42,281 nt of DNA from Deltaproteobacteria bacterium. GTDB lineage: Bacteria > Myxococcota_A > UBA9160 > SZUA-336. A program made the translations under genes and the position numbers. The notes under the pieces were generated by a model. It searched no databases and was not told where the DNA came from. It worked only from the letters and a program-made list of their open reading frames with translations. The DNA is taken from the NCBI GenBank assembly GCA_019311115.1, contig JAFDDB010000034.1, forward strand, positions 1 to 42,281, given 5' to 3'. Shown piece after piece: positions 1 to 9,592 of this stretch; position 1 is the stretch's first letter, and each line of letters begins with the position of its first letter.

Positions 1-884
1 GTCATGTCGAGCTGCAGGTTCGACTTGTCCAGCAGACGCAGTACGATCTTCTCACCGAAGAGCGTCGGCAGGCAGGACACGCGATAGTCCATCTCCTTGT
101 TGCGTCCGACCTTGAGCTTGATGCGCCCGTCCTGCGGAAGCCGCCGCTCGGCGATGTCGAGATCGGCCATGATCTTGACTCGCGACGTGAGCGGGTTCTT
201 CAGCTTTCGGGGCGGGTTCATGACCTCGTAGAGCACACCGTCGATGCGATAGCGCACGCGGAAGGACTTCTCGTAGGGCTCGATGTGGATGTCCGAGGCG
301 ATCTTCTTGATCGCGTCGGTCAGGATCAGGTTGACCAGCTTGACGACCGGCGCGTCCTCCGCGGACTTCTCCAGGTCGTTGGGGTCGACGTCATCCGCCT
401 CGGACACGACCTCGAACTCGTCGTCGTCGAAGTCCGCCATGACGTCGTCGAGCGAGTCGCCCGTGTCGTAGTACTGCTCGATCGCCCGGCGGATGGACTC
501 CTCCGCCGCGACGACGACCTCGACGTTGTAGCCGGTCAGGAACTTGACGTCGTCGATCGCGAAGATGTTGGCAGGGTCGGCCGTCGCGATGATCAGCGTG
601 GCGCCCGCGCGATTCACCGGCAGAATGGTGTGCTTCTGGGCGACCTCTTCCGGGATCAGCTTGATGACGTCGGCGTCGACGTCGAAGTCCGCCAGCGTGA
701 TCGTGGGCACGCCATACTGAGACGAGATGGCCTCGGCGAGGTCGTCTTCCTGGATATACCCGAGCTTGGTGAGCTGCAGGCCCACGCGGCTGCCCGAGAT
801 CTTCGCCTCTTCATGAGCCCGCTCCAGCTGCTCGACAGTCAGCAGGTTCTTCTGGACGAGAAGCTCACCAATGCGATCGCTCAA
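1..884 (-). CDS. pilB: Type IV pilus assembly / type II secretion ATPase (PilB/GspE family), N-terminal part, runs off the window edge
   Basis: Reverse-strand translation gives SDRIGELLVQKNLLTVEQLERAHEEAK...VKLVNLILTDAIKKIASDIHIEPYEKSFRVRYRIDGVLYEV...DYRVSCLPTLFGEKIVLRLLDKS, typical of PilB/GspE. Likely TTG start at 884 after GGAGG. Missing from the ORF track because of the edge and the non-ATG start. Confidence 0.9.
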   Translation of the reverse strand, partial: MSDRIGELLVQKNLLTVEQLERAHEEAKISGSRVGLQLTKLGYIQEDDLAEAISSQYGVPTITLADFDVDADVIKLIPEEVAQKHTILPVNRAGATLIIATADPANIFAIDDVKFLTGYNVEVVVAAEESIRRAIEQYYDTGDSLDDVMADFDDDEFEVVSEADDVDPNDLEKSAEDAPVVKLVNLILTDAIKKIASDIHIEPYEKSFRVRYRIDGVLYEVMNPPRKLKNPLTSRVKIMADLDIAERRLPQDGRIKLKVGRNKEMDYRVSCLPTLFGEKIVLRLLDKSNLQLDM

Positions 885-964
885 CGTACCCCTCCGCGCC
901 TTCCGGGTGCCGGGGCTGTCGAAGCCGCGGTCCGGGGCCAGAACGTGACACCCGTACGCGAGAA

Positions 965-2044
965 CTATCGGTGGGCTGTGGATCGACCTTTACCGACCTG
1001 CACGCTGGTCAGGTCCGCCAGGCGCATGCCCGAGCGGAGGAAGACCAGCAGGCCCGCACCGGTCACCGGCAGCCAATAGCCGAGGTGCACGAGGGTGCCG
1101 TAGGCGACGGCCACGTCGGGCGAAATGCCGAACAGGCCGAGCGCTTCGCGGCAGGCGAAGTGGAACACGCCGAAGAAGCCCGGCGCCGAGGGCGCCGCCG
1201 CCGCCAGCGCCGTGAAGACGTGCAGCGTGTAGACGGCGAGGATCTCCTCACCAAGCGGAAAGTGGATGTCGAACGCCATGAAGCCAAAGACGAATACCGA
1301 TGCGAAGATCACGAGCCAGAGCAGTGCGGAGTAGAACGCGACCATCAGCGGCGGTCGGATGCCCTTCAGCGAACCCAGTCCCCGGCAAGCCTCGGTAATC
1401 AGGTCGAGCGCGCGGCTGGCGACGCTCTCGGGAAGCGGGCGGACGAAGAGCGTCAGGAACTGGAGCGTCCGCGCCTCGTCGAGCCGCAGGGCGACAACGA
1501 GCCCGAACGGCGCCAGGCTCAAGACCGTGAATACGATCGCCCCCGTGCGGAACCAGGCGGGGAAGCCGGCACTGTGGAAGTACAGCACCCCGCCCGAGAT
1601 CATGGCGATCGAGGCGAAGTCGATGGCGCGCTCGAGCACCAGCGTGCCGAGCGCGGCGGACCCGCGAATGTCCGCCTCTTGCGACAGGAACCACGGCCGC
1701 ACCAGCTCCCCCAGCCGGAATGGGAGCAGGTTGATCGCCATGAACCCGACCGCCGTCGCCCGGTACAGGATGACGACCGGGATGGGCTCATCGGTCAGCG
1801 AGTCGGTCATGTGTCGCCAGCGCAGCGCGCGGACCCAGAGGCCCAGCACCTGCGCGATGGCGACGAAGACGAGTGGGAACAGGCGCGCGGTGCGGAGACT
1901 CTGGACGACGAGCGAGAAGTCGACGCCGCGCACGGTCCAGGCGATCGCCGCCACGGTGATCCCGAGCCCCAGCCAGATGCGCAGCTGGCGCCACGCGGGC
2001 CGAGGCCCTTCGGCCGCCGGGGCTTCTGGAGCTTCCTCGCTCAA
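965..2044 (-). CDS. Lysylphosphatidylglycerol synthase TM-region / YbhN (UPF0104) family membrane protein
   Basis: 359 aa multi-TM protein; RALRWRHMTDSL...YRATAVGFMAINLLPFRLGELVRPWFLSQEADI is characteristic of the family. Confidence 0.8.
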   Translation of the reverse strand: MSEEAPEAPAAEGPRPAWRQLRIWLGLGITVAAIAWTVRGVDFSLVVQSLRTARLFPLVFVAIAQVLGLWVRALRWRHMTDSLTDEPIPVVILYRATAVGFMAINLLPFRLGELVRPWFLSQEADIRGSAALGTLVLERAIDFASIAMISGGVLYFHSAGFPAWFRTGAIVFTVLSLAPFGLVVALRLDEARTLQFLTLFVRPLPESVASRALDLITEACRGLGSLKGIRPPLMVAFYSALLWLVIFASVFVFGFMAFDIHFPLGEEILAVYTLHVFTALAAAAPSAPGFFGVFHFACREALGLFGISPDVAVAYGTLVHLGYWLPVTGAGLLVFLRSGMRLADLTSVQVGKGRSTAHR

Positions 2045-2988
2045 GTCCGGTCCGCCCCGAGAATCTCCCGCACGCGCGAAGCGTCCTTCGCGATCTGCTC
2101 CTTCAGCTCGTCCGGCCCCGAGAAGCGCCGCTCGTCGCGGATGCGCCGCAGGAACCGCAACTCGATGCGCTGCCCGTACAGGTCGCCTTCGAAGTCGAGC
2201 AGGTGGGCCTCGGTCAGCACGCGGCCCGGCTCGAAGGTGGGGCGCGTTCCGACGTTGGTGACGGCATCGTGCTCTGCGCCCGCGCCCGGGGCGTCGAGCA
2301 GTCGAACCCGGGTCGCGTAGACGCCGTTCGCGGGGATCAACTCGTTGTCGGGCTCCAGGTTCGCGGTCGGGAAGCCCAGCGTCCGGCCGCGGCGGTCTCC
2401 CGTCACGACGGTGCCTCGGATCGCGTAGATGTGGCCGAGACAGCCCGCCGCCTCTTCGACCGCTCCCTCGGCGATCAGCTCACGGATCCGCGAACTCGAG
2501 ACGTCGCGATCCTGGTAGCGGACCTGCGCGATGATGCCGACGCGGATGCCGAGATCCGGCGCGAGGCGCGCCAGCATCTCGCCCGACCCGCTGCGGTCCT
2601 TGCCAAAGTGGAAGTCGCGGCCGACGAAGATCTCGCACGGCGCGATGCGCTTGTGGATGACCTCGGAGAGGAACTCGTCCGCGCTGTACGCGGCAAACTC
2701 CCGCGTGAAGGGCTCGCGGATCAGCCGGTCGATCCCCCTCTCCTCGATCCCGCCCTGCACCTGTTCCCAGATCATCAGCTGACGCGGTGCGCGCTCGGGG
2801 TAGAGAACGCGGCGGGGGTGCGGATCGAAGGTATAGAGCCCGGCGGGCCGCCCGAGTTCGCGGGCGCGCTCGGTGACCGCCGAGATCAGCGCCTGGTGCC
2901 CGAGGTGCAGGCCATCGAAGTTTCCGACCGTGAGAACGCAGCCCCGCGTGTCGTCGTCGACGCTCTCGCTCCCCTCGAAGACCCGCAT
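2041..2988 (-). CDS. ribF: Bifunctional riboflavin kinase / FAD synthetase
   Basis: MRVFEGSES...VLTVGNFDGLHLGHQALI...RDFHFGKDRSG...GDRRGRTLGFPTANL. Start set at ATG 2988; the longer 552 aa ORF is an upstream read-through. 4-bp overlap with the next gene. Confidence 0.93.
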   Translation of the reverse strand: MRVFEGSESVDDDTRGCVLTVGNFDGLHLGHQALISAVTERARELGRPAGLYTFDPHPRRVLYPERAPRQLMIWEQVQGGIEERGIDRLIREPFTREFAAYSADEFLSEVIHKRIAPCEIFVGRDFHFGKDRSGSGEMLARLAPDLGIRVGIIAQVRYQDRDVSSSRIRELIAEGAVEEAAGCLGHIYAIRGTVVTGDRRGRTLGFPTANLEPDNELIPANGVYATRVRLLDAPGAGAEHDAVTNVGTRPTFEPGRVLTEAHLLDFEGDLYGQRIELRFLRRIRDERRFSGPDELKEQIAKDASRVREILGADRT

Positions 2989-2998
2989 TCGGCCTCCC

Positions 2999-3049
2999 TT
3001 TGTAGAGGGTCTGCCACCCCGTTGCAACGGCCCGGCGCGGCCGTATCCT
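2999..3049. promoter_or_regulatory. Divergent ribF/lptF-like promoter with a shared palindromic -35 hexamer
   Basis: Plus strand: TTGCAA (3022-3027)-N16-TATCCT (3044-3049). Minus strand: same TTGCAA-N17-TACAAA (tttgta, 2999-3004). Confidence 0.5.
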
Positions 3050-3055
3050 GCTGTC

Positions 3056-4129
3056 GTGTCGACCGTTTCGCTGTACCTCGTCCGCGAGTTCGCGGCGGCC
3101 TCCACCGGCGTCTTCCTCGCCATCCTGGTGACGTGGCTCTCCGCGGACTCACTGCTGCACGTGGGCGACGTGTCCGACCAGGGCGCCGGAGCCCTGCGCA
3201 CCGTCTTGCTGCGGTCCCTCGACATCTTTCCGCTGGGCGTTCCGACCGCCTGCGTGATCGGAGCCGTGTGGAGCCTCTCGCGTGCGGTGCGCTTCCGCGA
3301 GATCACCGCGATCCGCGCGGGCGGCATCCCCTTGAAGACCGCGCTCCTGCCGATCCTGCTGGTGTCGCTTGCCGTTGCGGGTGCGCTGGCGTTGTTCGAG
3401 GACCGGGCCCTGGTGCCGGCAAGGCAATCGCTGCTCTCGAACGGGGACGACGAGACAGGCCGGTCGAATGCGCCGCGCCAGCTTGCCGGGCGGTGGTGGC
3501 ACGCGACGGGCACCTCGATTCTCTCGGCCGGCTCGTACTCCGCCGAAACCGGCGCGCTACACGACGTGACCGTGTTCGACCTCGACGCTTCACGCCAGAT
3601 CCGCCGCCGCATCGACGCCGAAGTCGCCGAGCACGTCGACGGCGTGGTCTGGGAGTTCCGAGGCGCGCGGGTGCGCGACTTCGAGGGACCGACCGGCATG
3701 CGAGAGACCGTCTCTGCCTCTCTCCGCCTCGACCTCGGCGTGACGGGCGCCGAGATGGAGCGAGCCTACCCGCCGATCGAGGCGACGAGCCTGCACAAGC
3801 TGGCGCGGCGCATCCGCGAGCACCGCGGCAACGAGTCGGCGCTCGTCGCGCTCGAGGCTGCCTTCCACGGGCGACTGGCGCAGCCCTTGGCCGTGGTCGT
3901 GCTCGTCTTGCTGGCGCTCCCCTTCGCGATCGGTGACGTGGAGCGGGGCGACTCCCTGCCGCGCGCCCTGCTCTGGGCGCTCGCCGCGTCGGGCGCGTTC
4001 TGGCTGGTCTGGACGCTGGCGCTGCTGGTGGCGCGCGCCGGCCTCGTGCCCGCCGCCCTCCCCGTCTGGGGTGCGCTGCTCGGCTTTGGCGCCCTGGGCG
4101 CGTGGCGCTTCCGCGCGGTACGCGAGTAG
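3056..4129 (+). CDS. LptF/LptG (YjgP/YjgQ) family permease
   Basis: VSTVSLYLVREFAAASTGVFLAILVTWLSADSLL...SRAVRFREITAIRAGGIPLKTALLPILLVSL...PLAVVVLVLLALPFAIG. GTG start at 3056. Confidence 0.85.
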   Translation: MSTVSLYLVREFAAASTGVFLAILVTWLSADSLLHVGDVSDQGAGALRTVLLRSLDIFPLGVPTACVIGAVWSLSRAVRFREITAIRAGGIPLKTALLPILLVSLAVAGALALFEDRALVPARQSLLSNGDDETGRSNAPRQLAGRWWHATGTSILSAGSYSAETGALHDVTVFDLDASRQIRRRIDAEVAEHVDGVVWEFRGARVRDFEGPTGMRETVSASLRLDLGVTGAEMERAYPPIEATSLHKLARRIREHRGNESALVALEAAFHGRLAQPLAVVVLVLLALPFAIGDVERGDSLPRALLWALAASGAFWLVWTLALLVARAGLVPAALPVWGALLGFGALGAWRFRAVRE

Positions 4130-4191
4130 CCCGCCCCGCTACGCGAGCAGTCCGAGCCCGGGCCCGAACGCGACGGGCCGACTCGACGATC

Positions 4192-5109
4192 TCAAGGGGA
4201 CGGCGGGCGAGCGCTGACGCCCGGCGGAGTCACGTCGAAGAGGTACTTCAGGAACGCGCTGTCCGGCGACAGGATCAAGGTCGTATCGCTGTCGAGTGCG
4301 GTCTCGTAGGCCCGCAGGCTGCGCACGAACGCGTAGAACTCGCGGTCCTGTCCATAGGCCTCGCCGTAGATCCGCGCCGCCTCGGCGTCGCCTTCGCCGC
4401 GCGCGCGCAGCCCTTCGCGCTCTCCCTCGGCCCGCAATACGACGCTCTGGCGATCCGCGTCGGAGCGCACGCGCCGCGCCTGCTCGTCGCCCTCGGCCCG
4501 GTAGCGCTTGGCGAAGCGCTCGCGCTCGGCGCGCATGCGGTCGAAGATGCGCGCGCGGTTCGCCTCGGGATGGTCGGTGCGGCGGATTCGGAAGTCGATC
4601 ACCTCGATTCCACCGCGCGCGAGCTTCTCGCCCGAGCGACGGGCGATCTCGTCGGTGATCTCCGACCGCTTGTCCGAGAGCAGGTCCTCGAACGCGTGCT
4701 GCGCGAGCACGTCCCGCACCTCGCTGAAGGCCGTGTCGTCGAGGAGTTCCGTCAGGCGCTTCGTGGTCCCGAAGACCTGCCGCATCTTGCGCGGGTCGAT
4801 GATCCTGTAGACCAGGTAGTAGTCGACTACGAGCCGGTAGTTCTCCGCCAGGTTGAGCTCGCGTGGCTCGGCGTCGAAGCGCAGTGCGCGGCGATCGTAG
4901 CGGTACAGGGCGTGTACTCCGGGGATCGACACGTAGACGCCCGGCTCGTCGAGCACGGGCCGGTTCAGCGGGATCCCGAACACGGAGAGCTCCGGGTCGC
5001 CGAAGAGCGTTCGCAGGGCGATCTCGCGCTCGTCCAGGATCACGAGACAGAACGAGGCGAACACCCCGAGCGCGGCCATCAACACGCCGACTGCCAGCCA
5101 GCGCATCAC
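4192..5109 (-). CDS. hflC: SPFH/band-7 protein, HflC-like protease modulator
   Basis: N-terminal TM; ...RRSGEKLARGGIEVIDFRIRRTDHPEANRARIFDRMRAERERFAKRYRAEGDEQARRVRSDADRQ is HflC-typical; downstream of hflK. Confidence 0.88.
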   Translation of the reverse strand: MMRWLAVGVLMAALGVFASFCLVILDEREIALRTLFGDPELSVFGIPLNRPVLDEPGVYVSIPGVHALYRYDRRALRFDAEPRELNLAENYRLVVDYYLVYRIIDPRKMRQVFGTTKRLTELLDDTAFSEVRDVLAQHAFEDLLSDKRSEITDEIARRSGEKLARGGIEVIDFRIRRTDHPEANRARIFDRMRAERERFAKRYRAEGDEQARRVRSDADRQSVVLRAEGEREGLRARGEGDAEAARIYGEAYGQDREFYAFVRSLRAYETALDSDTTLILSPDSAFLKYLFDVTPPGVSARPPSP

Positions 5110-6035
5110 TGGGACCTCCCCTTTCGGCCGAGCGGCAGGTAGGGAAGCAGGTTGTCGCCGGTGCCGCCCTCGATAATCACCTTGTCCATGCCCGGGAGGA
5201 TGGTCTCGAGCGTCTCGATATAGAGACGCTCGCGCGTCACCTCGGGCGCCTTGCGGTACTCGGTCAGGAGCGCCAGGAACCGGTCCGACTCGCCCTTTGC
5301 GGCGAGCACGCGCTGTTCGCGGTACGCCTGGGCCGCGTTGATGAGGGCCTCCTTCTCGCCGCGCGCGCGCGGCACGATCTGGTCGTGGTAGCCCTGCGCC
5401 TCGAGGATCGTGCGCTCGCGGTCCTGCTGCGCGCTGGCCACGTCGCGGAAGCTGTCCTTGACCGGGTCGGGAGGCTCTACCTCTTGCAACTGCACCGCGA
5501 GCACGCGGACCCCGGCGCCGTATGCGTCGAGCACCTTCTGCAGCAGGTCGCGCGTGGCCAACGCGATCGCGGTCCGTCCCCCGGTCAGCACCTCGTCGAT
5601 CGGGTGCGTGGCCACGACCTCGCGGATCGCCGCCTGCGCCGCGTCCCGGATCACGCCGCGGCCGTCCGCGACGTTGAACTGCCAGGCCGCGAGGTCCGAG
5701 ATCTGGTACCGGACGACGAACTCGACGTCGACCAGGTTCGCGTCGCCCGTCAGCATGAGCCGTTCGTCGGGAACGTCCTCGTACTGGGCCGGAGGCCCGA
5801 CCGTGATCGTGCGGAAGCCGAACTCTTCGCGCTCGACGGCCACGAGCCTGCGTTCGACCGTCTCGATCCCGAGCGCGTGCCAGTGCGGACCCTCGGTCAC
5901 GGTCCGCACGTAGCGTCCCAGCCGAAGCACGACGCCCTCTTCAGATGGACCGATCTGGAAGACCCCGAAGAAGCCGTACGCAGCCGCGAGCCCGAGCAGG
6001 ACGACCAGGTAGCCGGATCGGCGCAGGAACTTCAA
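5106..6035 (-). CDS. hflK: SPFH/band-7 protein, HflK-like protease modulator
   Basis: IGPSEEGVVLRLGRYVRTVTEGPHWHALGIETVE...VQLQEVEPPDPVKDSFRDVASAQQDRERTILEAQGYHDQIVPRARGEK. Confidence 0.88.
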   Translation of the reverse strand: MKFLRRSGYLVVLLGLAAAYGFFGVFQIGPSEEGVVLRLGRYVRTVTEGPHWHALGIETVERRLVAVEREEFGFRTITVGPPAQYEDVPDERLMLTGDANLVDVEFVVRYQISDLAAWQFNVADGRGVIRDAAQAAIREVVATHPIDEVLTGGRTAIALATRDLLQKVLDAYGAGVRVLAVQLQEVEPPDPVKDSFRDVASAQQDRERTILEAQGYHDQIVPRARGEKEALINAAQAYREQRVLAAKGESDRFLALLTEYRKAPEVTRERLYIETLETILPGMDKVIIEGGTGDNLLPYLPLGRKGRSQ

Positions 6036-6041
6036 GCCGGA

Positions 6042-6800
6042 TCAGGCCTTGCTTTGCCTGTCGGTCTCGACGAACGGCTTCAGCAGGTCGATCGGGAGCG
6101 GGAACAGGATCGTCGAGTTGTGCTCGGTCGCGATGTCCGAGAGCGTCTGCAGGAAGCGCAACTGCAGCGTGTAGGGCGACTGCGCCATGATGTCCGACGC
6201 CTCCTTGAGCCTCTGCGCCGCCTGGTGCTCGCCCTCGGCGTGGATGACCTTGGCCCGGCGCTCGCGCTCGGCCTCGGCCTGCTTGGCCATGGCGCGCTGC
6301 ATCTCGACCGGCAGGTCGATGTGCTTGATCTCGACGGCGCGGACCTTGACGCCCCACGGGTCCGTCGACTGGTCGAGTCGCTCCTGCATGTCCCGGTTCA
6401 GGTTCTCGCGCTCGGTCAGCAGCCCGTCGAGTTCCTGCTCGCCGCAGACGCTCCGCAATGTCGTCTGCGCGAGCTGCGACGTTCCGTACAGGTAGTTCTC
6501 GATCTTGATGATGGCGTGCTCCGGGTGGACGACGCGGAAGTAGAGCACGGCGTTGACCTTGACCGAGACGTTGTCGCGCGTGATCACGTCCTGGGACGGG
6601 ACGTCCATGACCAACTCGCGCAGGCTCACGCGCTCCATGCGGTCGACCATGGGAATGATCCAGTTCAGGCCCGCCTGCTTGACGCCGTTGAACCGGCCCA
6701 GCCGGAAGATGACCCCGCGCTCGTACTCGCGCAGGATGCGCAGTCCGCTTACGAAGAACGCGACGACGATCAGGATTCCAATCAGAGCTCCGGGCATCAA
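6042..6800 (-). CDS. Slipin (stomatin-like SPFH/band-7 protein)
   Basis: [72 protein letters not shown] is the slipin signature. Confidence 0.92.
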   Translation of the reverse strand: MMPGALIGILIVVAFFVSGLRILREYERGVIFRLGRFNGVKQAGLNWIIPMVDRMERVSLRELVMDVPSQDVITRDNVSVKVNAVLYFRVVHPEHAIIKIENYLYGTSQLAQTTLRSVCGEQELDGLLTERENLNRDMQERLDQSTDPWGVKVRAVEIKHIDLPVEMQRAMAKQAEAERERRAKVIHAEGEHQAAQRLKEASDIMAQSPYTLQLRFLQTLSDIATEHNSTILFPLPIDLLKPFVETDRQSKA

Positions 6801-8167
6801 CTGTTCCCCTTGGTGGCGTCGGACGGCCGGGCCACCCGAACCTGCAGGCTGTCGACCGAGAGGATCTCGACCGACTCACCCGCGGAAATGGTCTCGTCCG
6901 AGACGGCGTTCCAGTACTCCCCGTGCAGGAACACGCGACCCTCGGGATCGATGTCGCTGTCGGCGACGGCGAGGTCCCCGATCATGCCCTCGGACCCCGC
7001 AAACTGGGGTCTCACGAAGCTCCGCGACACGCCGATCACGATCATGGCACCCACCAGCGAGAAGCCGACGACCGCCGGTACGATCACACGCCAGAACGGA
7101 ACGCTCAGGTCCGAGGCGTCGGGAACGTCGAAGAGCACGTAGCCGCCGACCGCCAGGCACGCGACGCCCCCGGCGAAGAGCAGTCCGAAGCTCGCGACGA
7201 AGATCTCGGCGGCCATCAGCGCGATGCCGGTCGCGATCAGCAGCAGGCCGATCCAGTTGAAGGGGATGATCTGCAGTGAGAGGCCCGCCAGGATCAGGCT
7301 CACCACGCCGGCGACGCCCGGGAAGATCATGCCCGGCTGCGTGAACTCGACGTAGAGCCCGAGCATCCCGGCCAGGATCAGCAGCGTGGCGATCGTCGGA
7401 TCGGCGATCACGTCGAAGAAGCGGTTCACCACTCCCATCTGGATGCGCACGATCGTGGCGTTCGCGGTGCGCAGGGTGACGGTGTCGCGCGCGACCTCGA
7501 CCTCGCGGCCGTCGATCAACTCGAGCAGGTGGTCCAGGTCCTCGGCCCCCAGGTCGACGACGTTCAGCTCGATCGCTTCCTTCTGCGTGATCGCGACCGA
7601 GTTGCGGACGGCGTCGATCGCCCACTCCACGTTGCGGTCGCGGGTTTCGGCGATGGACTCGATGAAGGCCGCGGTGAAGTTCTCGATCTTCTCGCCCTGC
7701 ACGTCGCGGACGCGCGGGGCCTCGCTCTCGTCGTCGCCTTCCTCGTCCGGCTGCCCGGGCACCTTTGGAGGCTCGCCGGTCGGGAGGGCGGGAACCGGGT
7801 GCGCGGCACCGATGCTCGTGCCCGGCGCCATGGCGGCCACGTGGCCCGCCATGGTGATGAACGTGCCGGCCGAGCCGGCCCATGCGCCGCGCGGCGACAC
7901 GAACACGATGACCGGGATCTCGGCGTTCAGGATGTCGCTTACGATGTCCTTGGTCGAAGACAGCAGGCCGCCGGGGGTGTCGAGTTCGATCACCAGCGCG
8001 TGCGCCCCGTCGCCCTCGCTGAGGGCGATCGCCTTGCGCAGGTAGTCGCCGACCGCGGGGTTGATGCCACCACTGACCGTGACGACGTTCACCGTCTCGG
8101 CCCGCGCCCCTGCCTGCAAGCCCACGAGGAGCAGAACGGCGGCGAAGATCGTGCGAAGAGCGGTCAT
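6797..8167 (-). CDS. NfeD1b-type membrane-bound ClpP-class serine protease
   Basis: Signal peptide; [18 protein letters not shown]...[36 protein letters not shown]-terminal TM block and OB-like NfeD domain. Adjacent to slipin, with ATGA overlap. Confidence 0.9.
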   Translation of the reverse strand: MTALRTIFAAVLLLVGLQAGARAETVNVVTVSGGINPAVGDYLRKAIALSEGDGAHALVIELDTPGGLLSSTKDIVSDILNAEIPVIVFVSPRGAWAGSAGTFITMAGHVAAMAPGTSIGAAHPVPALPTGEPPKVPGQPDEEGDDESEAPRVRDVQGEKIENFTAAFIESIAETRDRNVEWAIDAVRNSVAITQKEAIELNVVDLGAEDLDHLLELIDGREVEVARDTVTLRTANATIVRIQMGVVNRFFDVIADPTIATLLILAGMLGLYVEFTQPGMIFPGVAGVVSLILAGLSLQIIPFNWIGLLLIATGIALMAAEIFVASFGLLFAGGVACLAVGGYVLFDVPDASDLSVPFWRVIVPAVVGFSLVGAMIVIGVSRSFVRPQFAGSEGMIGDLAVADSDIDPEGRVFLHGEYWNAVSDETISAGESVEILSVDSLQVRVARPSDATKGNS

Positions 8168-9372
8168 GTGCGGCGCTGCTCCTGGATCCGGTCGAGGATG
8201 CGGCGGGCGACCTCGAGCTTGCTGGCGGCCGGCACGTGCACGCAGTCCCCCGGGCCGGGACCGACGATGTCGACCTCGTTGCGGTCGACCTCGAACCCGA
8301 CGTCGCTACGCGAGACGTCGTTCGCGACCACGAGCGTCGCCTGCTTGCGCTCGAGCTTTCCGCGAGCGTTCGACAGCACGTTCTCGGTCTCGGCGGCGAA
8401 CGCCACGACGGTCCGCGAGCCCTTCTTCGCGCCCACCTCGGCGGCGATGTCGGGGTTCCGGACGAGGTCGATCGTCAGGTGGTCGTGCTTCTCGCGCTTG
8501 ATCTTCTGGTCGGGCGGAGCCGCCGCGCGGTAGTCCGACACGGCGGCCGCCTTGATGATCACGGTGGCTCGCTCGAACGCGTCGTGTACGGCGCGACGCA
8601 TCTCTTCGGTGGTGCGCACGTCGATCCGGTCGACGCCATAAGGGGTGGGAAGCGAGACCGGGCCCGCGATCAGCAGCACCTCGGCACCGCGCCGCGCCGC
8701 CTCTTCGGCCAGGGCGAACCCCATGCGCCCCGACGAGCGATTCGTGAGCACGCGAACCGGATCGACCGGCTCCTCGGTCGGGCCGGCCGTCACCACGACG
8801 ACTTCGCCGCGCAACTCGCCGCCGTGCAGGATGCGCTCGACGCTGGCGACGATCTCGGCCGGCTCCACGAGCCGGCCCTCGCCCTCCCAGCCGCAGGCCA
8901 GCTCGCCTCGGTCCGGGCCCACCAGCGTCACGCCGCGCTTCGCCAGCAACGCCAGGTTCTCCTGCGTCGCCGGATGACGGTACATGTTCACGTTCATCGC
9001 GGGTGCGGCGACGAGCGGCGCCTGCGTCGCGAGCGCGACGGTCGTCAGCAGGTCGCCGGCGAGCCCGTGGGCGATCTCGGCGAGCACGTTCGCCGTGGCC
9101 GGGGCGACGACCAGCACGTCCGCCCAGTCAGCCAGGTCGATGTGCGAGATTTCGGACTCGTCGGTCAGCGAGAAGAGCTCCGAGCGCACGGGGTGGCCGG
9201 ACAGCGTCTGCAGGGTGAGCGGCGAGACGAAGCGCAGCGCGCTCGCGGTGGCGACCACGCGCACCTCGTGATCTGCGCGCGTGAGCAGCCGTACCAGTTC
9301 GCAGGCCTTGTAGGCCGCGATGCCGCCCGTGACCCCGACGATTACCCGACCCAATCGCACCCTCCCCCACAC
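8164..9372 (-). CDS. coaBC: Bifunctional phosphopantothenoylcysteine decarboxylase / phosphopantothenate-cysteine ligase
   Basis: GRVIVGVTGGIAAYKACELVRLL...VVAPATANVLAEIAHGLAGDLLTT...APAMNVNMYRHPATQENL...VTAGPTEEPVDPVRVLTNRSSGRMGFALAEEA. True start may be TTG 9354 (GGAGGG-N5-TTG). Confidence 0.95.
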   Translation of the reverse strand: MWGRVRLGRVIVGVTGGIAAYKACELVRLLTRADHEVRVVATASALRFVSPLTLQTLSGHPVRSELFSLTDESEISHIDLADWADVLVVAPATANVLAEIAHGLAGDLLTTVALATQAPLVAAPAMNVNMYRHPATQENLALLAKRGVTLVGPDRGELACGWEGEGRLVEPAEIVASVERILHGGELRGEVVVVTAGPTEEPVDPVRVLTNRSSGRMGFALAEEAARRGAEVLLIAGPVSLPTPYGVDRIDVRTTEEMRRAVHDAFERATVIIKAAAVSDYRAAAPPDQKIKREKHDHLTIDLVRNPDIAAEVGAKKGSRTVVAFAAETENVLSNARGKLERKQATLVVANDVSRSDVGFEVDRNEVDIVGPGPGDCVHVPAASKLEVARRILDRIQEQRRT

Positions 9373-9592
9373 CCGCTTCGCGCGAATTCCACCCGGTTCG
9401 AAGCCGAGAGTCTACGGAATCCCCTCGAAGTGCGTTTTCCCTTTGAAAATCAACGGGTTTTTCACGCTACCCCCACACCCGGGCAGTGTCAAACACGCGC
9501 AGGACCGGCGGCCGCGGCCGGAACCCGGGGCCCGGACGCGTCCGCAGAACAAGCGTAAAGCCTGCGTCGTCCAACCCGAATAGGAGGTAGAC

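Noticed and set aside
4863-7142. 759 aa plus-strand ORF
   Set aside because: Antisense to hflK/slipin, Arg/Leu/Asp-rich composition with no family motif; a GC-rich antisense artefact.
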